Positions 35,512 through 45,500 of a DNA stretch of 64,000 bases are shown here, one piece after another. Each line of letters starts with the position of its first letter. Within the stretch, counting starts at the first letter, position 1. The stretch comes from Serripes groenlandicus (taxonomy: Eukaryota > Mollusca > Bivalvia > Cardiida > Cardiidae). Where the stretch lies: assembly GCA_031761405.1 (NCBI GenBank), contig JASEVX010000008.1, forward strand, positions 43,851,733 to 43,915,732. Reading direction: 5' to 3'. The position numbers and the translations under genes were made by a program. Below the pieces are notes generated by a model. The model was given only the letters and a program-made list of their open reading frames with translations. It was not told the DNA's origin and ran no database searches.

Positions 35512-36499
35512 GATTTCATGTGATTTGGGACTTTAAAAGTTGGTGCACGAGTTTGGTCATGTGAATTGTATTTATATTCATGTAACAAACAGTTAAAACA
35601 TCAAGTTGACAGAAAGTAAAATGTGTTCAAAATTTACTTGTTTTATCTGTAGACAAAAGATGTTTGGTAATTAACTGTTTAACCCTTTCCCACATGGGGA
35701 TGCATTTGATGCATCTGTAGCAGCTGACTTTGGTAAAACATTAAAACAAAAGTCAACTTATCTGACAGGTCAATTGATACTAATATACTAAATATGGAGT
35801 CACCTTTTTAAATCAACAGAAACTATGCTTCAATATGATACTACTAACACATCGAAAAATAATTAGTAAATGATTGTGGTTATAATTATTCAGTGCGAGT
35901 TTCTGAATATTTGGGACGACTTGTCTTTAGGGCGAGTTGTCTTACATTCAGAAAAGGATGGGCCAATCCTAGGGAAAAAGGTACATGTTTGAATTTACAG
36001 AATCTTTTAACAAGCTTATGTTTAAGTATTATGTCAAGAGTGTAAACCTAGATCAGACTGCCAAAGCCCAATGGTTACCTTTTTTCAAGAACAGACTCAA
36101 ATGAGCGAAGAATATAAGCTGAAAGCTTGTTTCGCAATCAATGTAAAGTAAACAAATTGAGCAAAATATCCTTTTTAAATTAAGTCTGCAGAAGAAGAAT
36201 TATGTATCTGTATAGATTAGGTTACAAGACGTAGAAAGTGAATTCTCCTAGTGCTATACCTCCTGTACACTGACCTGTCACAAATTGGTCTGTGAACTCA
36301 TTATTTCTATGTTAATTGACCTTGTAACATATTCAATATGCAGATGGAATACTAATAATAATAATGATTTGATTAGTGCTATGTTAGTGATTCTTTTAAG
36401 TGAAATATTAAAAACTATTCCAAGTCATTTTGTCTTTTTTATTAGAACAACCTCTGTCCTTACCCAACAAAGAGTACTTCTGATAAACTGAATTATTTA

Positions 36500-37433
36500 A
36501 ACAAGAGGCCCAAGAGGGCCAGTATCGCTCCACGGCCATAAGGCAAAAATCAAATCTCCAAACAGCCCTGCCCCCTAGTGGCCATATTTTTTACCAACCA
36601 CCATGGCTTAAAGGAATCTTGTAGAGTGTCGCCCAAGGAATGTTTCTGCATAATTATTTGAAAATCGGCCTGACACTTTCGGAGGAGAAGATTTTTTAAG
36701 TTTTCACAATAGCCATATAAGGCAAAATAGCCCCACCCCATGGCGGCCATATTTTTGAACCAATCAACATGGCTTGAAGGAATCTTATAGAGGGTCACCC
36801 AAAGAACATTTCTACAAAATTATTTGAAAATCTGCTCAACACTTTCGGAGAAGAAGATTTTTTAAATTTTCACTATGGTCATATAGAGCAAAATAGCCCC
36901 GCCCTCTGGCGGCCATATTTTTCGACCAATCAACATGGCTTGAAGGAATCTGATAGAGGGTCACCCAATGAACATTTCTACAAAATTATTTGAAAATCGG
37001 CTGAACACTTTCGGAGAAGAAGATTTTTTAAGTTTTCACTATGGTCATATAAGGCAAAATAGCCCCGCCCTCTGGCGACCATGTTTTTCGACCAATCAAC
37101 ATTTCTTGAAGGAATCTAATAAAGGGTCACCCAAGGAACATTTCTACAAAATTATTTGAAAATCGGCCTGACACTTTCAGAGAAGAAGATTTTTTAAGTA
37201 TTCACTATTTTTTTCTTTTGGTTGCCATGGAAACCAGAATTATGGATGGATCAAAAAAAATTGAAGGAATTTAAGAGAGGACATTGAGAGGATGCTTCCT
37301 ATGAAGTTTCAACCAAATTGGCCAAGTGGTTAGTGAAAAGAAGTTGTTTAAAGGAAAAAGTTTACGCACGGACGCACGACGGACAATTCGCCATGACATA
37401 AGCTCGACTGGCTTTCAGCCAGTGGAGCTAAAA
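36500..37433 (-). mobile_element. Minisatellite-bearing element, 165-bp central repeats
   Basis: Plus-strand left end AACAAGAGGCCCAAGAGGGCC and right end GCCAGTGGAGCTAAAAA (i.e. reverse orientation). Four central units are marked by CCAATCAACATGGCTTGAAG (36594 diverged, 36758, 36926, 37093) with AATTATTTGAAAATCGGC and GCAAAATAGCCCCGCCC. It lies between EIF2A and DNAJC19. Confidence 0.75.
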
Positions 37434-37550
37434 ACCTTTATAGGTAAAATTTAAATCCAAAATGTCTGAATTTCTATTTGGAAAAAATTGGGGGAAAAGG
37501 AGCAATGTTTTCTTTTGCTACAAGTTTTTGAACCATATTCAGTTATTATA

Positions 37551-37985
37551 TATATTAACGGGACTGTCCGTTTGTTTGTTAGTTCGTCCATAACAACCTT
37601 GTGACCACTCTACACTGAACATCCTTCGACCGATCTTAACCAAACTTGGTATACAGTTAGTATATGGCAAGGTCTAGAAGCCTATTTATTTTCAAGGTTA
37701 AAGGTCAAGGTCAAAATTGGACTTTGACTATTTTCCCATATCAACAACCTTGTGACCACTCTACACTGATCATCTCTTGGCAGATCATAACCAAACTTGC
37801 CATACCTTTTAGTATATGGCAAGATCTAGAAGCCTATTGATTGTAAATGTCAACGGGCAAAGGCCAAAGGCGGAGACAAGGACAATTTACACTTAGTTCT
37901 CTGGTACACAACATTAATATCCAGGTCATTGGCCATATTTTTAAATTGAATACCGAGGGGGTGCAACTGCTTTGCGGTGCCCTTG
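37551..37985 (+). mobile_element. Minisatellite-bearing element, 155-bp type (GACCACTCTACACTGA)
   Basis: Starts near TTAACGGGACTGTCCG, holds two units with CCTTGTGACCACTCTACACT (37600, 37748), and ends GAGGGGGTGCAACTGCTTTG, CGGTGCCCTTGTTTT. The ends match the small reverse copy at 47088-47302, and the units match the array at 51.7-52.5 kb. Confidence 0.7.
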
Positions 37986-38235
37986 TTTTACTTTCCTTTA
38001 TTGAGATTTTCCTTATTTTTGCATAGATGTTTTCTGATGGTCTGCTGCAGATGTGTTGTATTGTGGTAAAATTGACCTTGGAAATGCCAGGGTTATAACT
38101 CTAACTGTGTTCTCCTTTCCCAGATTTAGACATCTTTTGTGGTCTGTGCAGCTTAATACTCAAATTATAATTTCTAAAGAACTTTCTCCTAGAATTGAAG
38201 AAAAATTATATTTTCTCTTGTACACATTTTAGATT

Positions 38236-38968
38236 TCTTATTAGCTCCACTGGATGAAAGCCAGTCAAGCTTATGTCATGGCAAATTGTCTGTTGTGTGT
38301 GTTCGTGCATTATCTTTTTGCTCAAATGACAACTCCCCTGTAACCACTGCATCAATTGGGATGGAACTTCACTGGTTGCATCCTCTCAATGTCTTCTAAA
38401 TTTTGTCGATTTTTTTAAAACGGTCCAAAATACTAACGTAAACGGCAACTAGATTTTTTTTTTAAATTCTTATCCACCCAATTTACAAACAATTTTGTAG
38501 AAATGTTCCTAGGGTGACCCTCTCATATTCCTTCCAGCCATGTTGATTGGGCTTAAAAACATGGCCACCAGGGGGCCGTTTTCCCCTGTATGGTTATAAT
38601 GAAACCTTTAAAAATCTTCTCTGAAAGTGTCTGGTCGATTTCAAATAATGTTGTAAAAATGTTCCTTTGATGACCCCCTTAATAGTTTCCGTCTAGCCAT
38701 GGTGATTGATGAAAAACATTGCCACCAGGGTATTTATCCGCTCTGCTATTGTCAAGATCTTCTCCTTCCTAAATAATTTGACATGATTTTCAAACAATTT
38801 TGTAGAAATATTTTTTTGATGATCATCTATGGGATTCCTTCAAGACATCTTGAATGGTAAAAATACATGACCTCCAGGGGGCAGGGCTGTTTTGCCTTGT
38901 ATATTAAGTGATTTAAATTTTGCCTAATGGCATTATAGCAATACTGGCCCTTTTAGGCCTCTTGTTTT
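38236..38968 (+). mobile_element. Minisatellite-bearing element, inverse partner of the one at 36.5 kb
   Basis: Left end TTAGCTCCACTGGATGAAAG, right end TTTAGGCCTCTTGTTTTT. Degenerate central units carry TTTGTAGAAATGTTCC and ATGTTGATTGGGC. Same family as 36500-37433 but in the opposite orientation. Confidence 0.72.
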
Positions 38969-39569
38969 TACATAACTTTCATATTTTGAAGATCTGAAGA
39001 TTAGTTAAACTGGTATAAAATGGGATAGAGATGTCAAGTTCTAGATGTTTAGGATCAAACAAGTCATGCTATTGTTTCAAGAGTGTTCAAAGCCTTAAGG
39101 AACAAGTGTCGCGCTCAAGTCAGTTAAATTCGTGACAGAAATATTGAGTGATCCTTGGGCCAAGTTGGCAGGTGACATAAATATATAAGTACACAAGTGT
39201 TTTTCAAGTCATTTATTTTTTAAAAACAAAGTAAAATTAATATTTATTATGTGTTCTGGTAACTAGACATCTTGCTATCATAGGACCTTCCAAATCAGTT
39301 CTCGATCAGAAACATCCTTTTCTGCATGGGCAACCAACATAAATTGAAGGTTTCTAATCCAGTCTTATATATATATATATATTTCAGTCTATCTTACTGT
39401 AACAATGAGCCTGACAAGGTGAAAAGTGGCATTATTGTTTGTACATGTATAAACATGGGATTTCTGTCACTTGTATTATTGTTCAGTTAAACTGACAAAA
39501 TTAAGCAATTTTATGTTTCTTAAACACCTTGTTGATTTCAGGATGAAAATATCTTTCCGAAGTTTTTCA

Positions 39570-42500
39570 CTATTTCTTTGATTCCATATAGTCTTTAGCT
39601 TCATTTATTTTTGTGGCAATATAGGGCGATCCACCTGAAAAAAACAATGAAGGCATTTTGTAAAATTACCATGTTTAATTACCCCTTTCTCACCTATAGA
39701 TGCATTTCGAAGCAATAGCAGCAGATTACTTTTGAAAACATTGATGAGCAATTTCTCCTTTGATATGGACATTTTTCAGATTTTTGTCACCGTTTTCAGA
39801 GTCGTCTGCTGCAGATTTGTTGTATGTGGGAAAGGGTAAAAACCAATAGCCTGCTGCATTCTTGGTATGGGTTTTAAAAGGCTTAACTCTTGCTTTAGAT
39901 GCTTTCTGACGGCTCTGCAGCAGATGACGTCTGAAATCATTGGCAAAAAGTAAAGTTATTCATAATGAGCAAAATTCTCCATTTGCCACAATGATATCAA
40001 CTCTGTTCAATAATCATACGATCATTTATAGTCGACCGCTGCAGATTTATGGTATGTGGGAATGGGTTAGTTTTCAACAAGTTCTTGATTATTTATGGGG
40101 TAGTCTAAACTAAGAATTATGTGAGAAGTGATGTTTAAACCAAGATTAGACCGCATGAGTGTGTAAGTTGATCCTGGTCTTAAATGTTTGCAAATGTTGT
40201 TTAAAGTCATGTATACCATGTTATCACATAAAGCCCTCTCTGGGAGTGTCAAAATCCCATTACATAAATATCATATGAGTGATATGACACTATGATTGGT
40301 TTCCAATCTTACGCTCAAGTCTTTGTTACGATGCAGAAACCAAACAATAAAAAGGACGTCACATGAGCGGTTTGACCGTATAACGTTAGTCACTTTGGCG
40401 CCCTAACCAGCAAATTACAGGTACATTTTAAGACTCATAAATCACTTATCTCATTCGTTTTTATTTATTATCACTTTTAACAAAATTGTTAACTAAGCTA
40501 AATATGACGCACACGGCAAATCATCTAATAAAAGTGACAATAAATAATCTCTCATGAAATATCCTCTATGTAAGCAACTGCTGTTTAAAGTTTGGTCATG
40601 TTGAGCAACTTCTTCATTTGTCTCAATAGAACTCTATTCAATAATTATATGTCACAAGAGGAGAAAAAGATGCAGCCAGTCCGGTGCTCGAAACCAGAAC
40701 CTCTCGCTTTCAGTGCTGGTACTCTACCGACTGAGCTAGCTTGGCAGCTTACATGTAATCTATCCAACTGTGTACAAGTTCGTCCTCGAATTTCACAAGA
40801 GGAGAAAAAGATGCAGACATTTTTTTTATTCCTGTACAACTTCCAAGCTAACGCCAACCCTCTTCTGCTTTTTTCGTAAAAGGGGCATTACTGAATAACT
40901 GCTAGAGTTATGTAACTTGGTATATACACATGTGTATTGCTCCTAGGAACATGTGTATCAAGTTTCATTTGAATATGTTGAGGTTTTTGAGTTATGAGGT
41001 AAGGTTATAAAGTTTAATCCTTTTAATTGTGACATCTCTTAAATATCCTACGGTGTAAACAGTTAATATATAGACCACTATCAGATACCAGATTGCATGC
41101 TTTCAACAAGGTTTTGGATCTGTCTGAATTAAGTTGTCTTTATTTGAAAACAGCTTGATAAAACTTTGATAAATTTCTCTCTATACCTTCTTTGGTACTG
41201 ATTGAATCATTATTAAACAAGAGCTGTCAGAGGACAGCGCATTCAACTATATGCCGCTTATTCACATAAAGCACTATTTCATTATATTGCACTTAAGTTC
41301 TTTTAAATCATATATACTCTATATGTAAAAATAACTGAATAGATACATACATTTAAATATATACATGTATAAATATATATAATTTAAAAAATCAAATTTC
41401 CTTAATCAATCAAGGGCAATAACTCCATATTTAAGATACAATGGAGTTATCTAACCTAATTGTGTGTTGGTCCTTAACAAATGTATGAAGTATGAAGTGA
41501 TTTGAATGAAGGGTAAAAAATGATCACAATTAGAAAGGAACGTAACCAAAAATGATGAATTTATCTCAAATTCGAACAAAAATCATGTTTTTTACCCCAA
41601 AAAGTCACACTCAGCATCTTCAACATACAATGTCAAGAAAGGTATTATATGTTATTATATACCAAATATGAAAGCCCTAACACAAGTACTTATTCAGAAA
41701 AAAAAATGAAGATGCCAATTTGCCCTAAACTTTTACAACCCCAGGTCATGTCTTTTACCCCAAAAAGAAGGTCACACTCCGCATCTTCAGCATGCAATAT
41801 GAAGAAAGTTATTAGATGTAATTCTATTCCAAATATGAAAGCCCTAACACAAGTACTTATTCAGAAAAAGTAAAAATAAAATCACGTAAAAAAAAGATGA
41901 AAATTCCAACTTGCCCTAAAACTTTAATCACCCAAAATCATGTTTTTGACCCCAAAAAGAAGGACATTCTCCATTCAATGTGAAGAAAGGTATAAGATGT
42001 AACTATAATCCAAATATGAAAGCCCTACCACAAAAACTTATTGAGAAAAAGTAAAAAATGCCAACTTGCCCTAAAACTTTAACCACCCAAAATCATGTCT
42101 TTTACCCCACAAAGGTCACACTCTTTAGCATACAATATGAAGAAAGGTATTAGATGTAATTATTCCAAATATGAAAGCCATGGCACAATTACTTATTGAG
42201 AAAAAGGGGGGAAAAAAATGAAAATTCCAACTTGCCCTAAAACTTTAACCACCCAAAATCATGTTTTTACCCCAAAAAGAAGGTCTCACTCAGCATCTTC
42301 AGCATTCAATGTCAAGTAACAATATTCCAAATATGAAAGCCCTAGCATAAGTACTTATAGAGAAAAAGTAAAAGAAATATGAAAATTCCAACTTGCCCTA
42401 AAACTTTAACCATCAAAATCATGTTTTTTACCCCAAAAAGAAGGTCACACTCAGCATCTTCAGCATTCAATGTGAAGAAAGGTATAAGATGTAACTATAT

Positions 42501-45500
42501 TCCAAATATGAAAGCCCTAGCACAAATACTTATGAATGCCATCTTGCCCTAAAACTTAAACCGGATGTCGACGCTGGGGCGAGTAGTAAAGCTCTCATTA
42601 TTCTTTGAATAGTCGAGCTATAAAGGAGAAAATGCTCAATCAAATTGTATTTTCCCCAAAGTTTTCAGGTGTGGACTGCTGCAGATAACTGTCTGTATCG
42701 GAGAGAGGGTTAATTAATTGGAGTTGAACACCATTTCTAATGGTATTTCAGTATAACACAGTGGCCAGTGCACCTTGAACCTAATAACACAACATTTTTC
42801 CAATGCAACTGGCTACCTATCCACACACACTATTAAGCCCATCGGTGGAAAAAGGACACTAGTCCTAAGGACTTTTGTCATATACAGGAAACCATGAATA
42901 ACACAGTCCGGATTCAAACTATCGATCAATCAAGTACAACCAAAATGACACATACCTCGATCTGGATGGTTTAACAACATAACTCGTTTATGTGCTTCTT
43001 TCACTCTAGCAGATGATGCTTGTGGACTGAAAAAACATTTTACAGCATACATGTAATTAACTGGCATTTCAAGTTTTCAATAACCCTCTTTGAATTATAA
43101 TAAAATACATCTATCTTGAAATGGACATGAGTTCATTATCTTTTTTATTGCCCTTTATGCACATTAACCCTTTCCCACATACAACAAATCTGCAGCAGAT
43201 GACTTTAAAAACATGGTGACAAAAACCTAAAAATCTCCATAAAAGATAGCTTAATTGTCTTAATAAAGTTGAAAACATTGTGGCCAAAGGAGAAATTGCT
43301 CATCATGGCCACAATGTTTTCAAAAGTCATCTGCTGCAGATGCTTCAAAAGGCATCTGCAGGTGGGAAAGGATTAAACGATGTGTTTACATGTACTTAAT
43401 TTCAATTATTGCACAATCCAGAATACCTCAAGCAGAATGTCATCGCCCATCTGATTTATGAATTTTAAAAATTGCAATAATTCATCCATTATGTGTGTGT
43501 TAGTTTACAACCCTTGTTATAAAACATACCATTATAATGATGAATATGGTATTGCTATTGCCCTTGCAGTATACAATTGTCTTATGATGATGAATAACTG
43601 TTCTAAATTTCAAAGCCATATTTTATCTAGTTTTGGAAAAAAGTGGATCTAAATGCAACATTTTAACCCCTCCCTCATACGACAATTCTGCAGCCGACGA
43701 CTTCAAACATATTTTGTCAAATATGGAAAATCTCTATAATTGAATAGATAACCTATGACTAGAAGTGGATAACATTGTGGCAAAAGGAGAAATTGCTTGT
43801 TTTGAGCAATTTCTTTGTCACTGTTTTCAAAAAGCCGTCTGCTGCAGAGGCATCAGAAAGCGTCTATATAAGGGAAAGGGTTAACCCAGTCCAATTAAGT
43901 CAGCCATAATTCAAGCAAAATTCATTGTAGAGTTATTGCCACTACAGTATGTATACAGTTACCTTAGGATGTTCAATAATCTTATGCCAAGACTTCACCC
44001 TTTCCCACATATAGACACTTTCTGACGCCTCTGCAGCAGATGACTTTTGAAAACACTGACGAAAGGAGAAATTGCTCAAGCAATTTCTCCTTTTGCTAGT
44101 GATTTCAACTTTATTCAATTATTATACCATTACTTTTCACAATTTTGCCAAGATGTTTTCAAAGTTGTCTGCTGCAGATTTGCTGTATGTGGGAAAGGGT
44201 TAACCAAAATGATAAGCTGAAATATCCACAATGGAAGCAAACTACATAGTTGAGATATTGCCTCTGTAGTATACAGTTGCTTTCAGACAATGAATTTAAA
44301 AGTGTTCCCAAGTTTCAAAGTTATAGCTCTTATAGACACTAGAAAAGTGAACCTAAACAAAACTTAACCAAGATCACATAATTTCTCCATTTGTTTTCCA
44401 CTTTATTCAATAATCATATTATGAAATAAAAAGATTTTCCCTTATTATTTCCTATATGTTTTCAGTCTTCTGCTTCATATTGTTTGTATGTGGGAATAGC
44501 TCAGTCGGTAGCAACGCGGGCTGTCAATCCAGAGGTTGTGAGTTTGAATCCCGGCTCGGCCAACTTTCTTTCCGACGATTGACAAAAGTCAATGCGACAT
44601 GCGTCATTCGTCTTCCACCAATGGGCTAAGTCTATGTGGAAAAGCAGCCAGTTGCTTGGAAAGATTGTTGTGTGTAGTACTGGTGTGAGAAAACCAGGAA
44701 ATACATGAGTAGGTGAACTGGCCGCCGTGATATAACTGAGAAATTGTTAAAAACGGCGTTAAACCTCAATCAATCATTGTATATGGGAAAGGGTTACAGA
44801 GACATTTCAAAGTTATCTGCTGCATATTTTGTTGTATGCTGGAAATAGTTAATTTCCTGTATAGCAGGATAAGGGTTAAAATACAACTGAAGTATGTATT
44901 ACCTAACTCCTAATATGAGGGAAGCTTCTCTCTTTGTCATCTTGTGGTCAAAGCCACCTTTGTAATATTTGCTAAATGCCTGAAACAGAATTAATAATAT
45001 ATATCAGAGCAACTCGGCAAAGATAGATAGGTGTCACTCTATAAAGGTTAATATTTCCTTGATAGAAATACATTTTGACACCTCTGAAGGAGATCAATAT
45101 TGAAAACATTTAAGGAATCAGAATGGTCAAAACCACATTTGTAATTTTTGCTAATTGCCTGTAACAGATTCAATAGAGCTTTAGATAAAACATGAAAATA
45201 AGATAATACAGAGCAACTTGTCTAGGAGAGGCAAAAAAATGCAACTGGCCCAGAGGTGTTGCTCGTTAGGTGAACATTTTCTTTAACCATTTTTTCCAGC
45301 TGCAGACGTATTTTGACGGAATAGCAGCAGACGACTTTTGAAAACATTGTGACCAAAGGTGAAATTGGTCATGATGGGCAATTTCCCCTTTGGTCACAAC
45401 GTTTTCTTCTTTATTTTTTAAACAATTAAGCTATCTTTTATGGAGATTTTTCAGGTTTTTGTCACCATGTTATCAAAGTCGTCTGCTGCAGATTTGTAGT

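Noticed and set aside
41580..42560. CRISPR-like regular repeat
   Set aside because: Units are about 170-190 bp, directly adjacent and imperfect, with no short repeat/spacer pattern, and the genome is eukaryotic.
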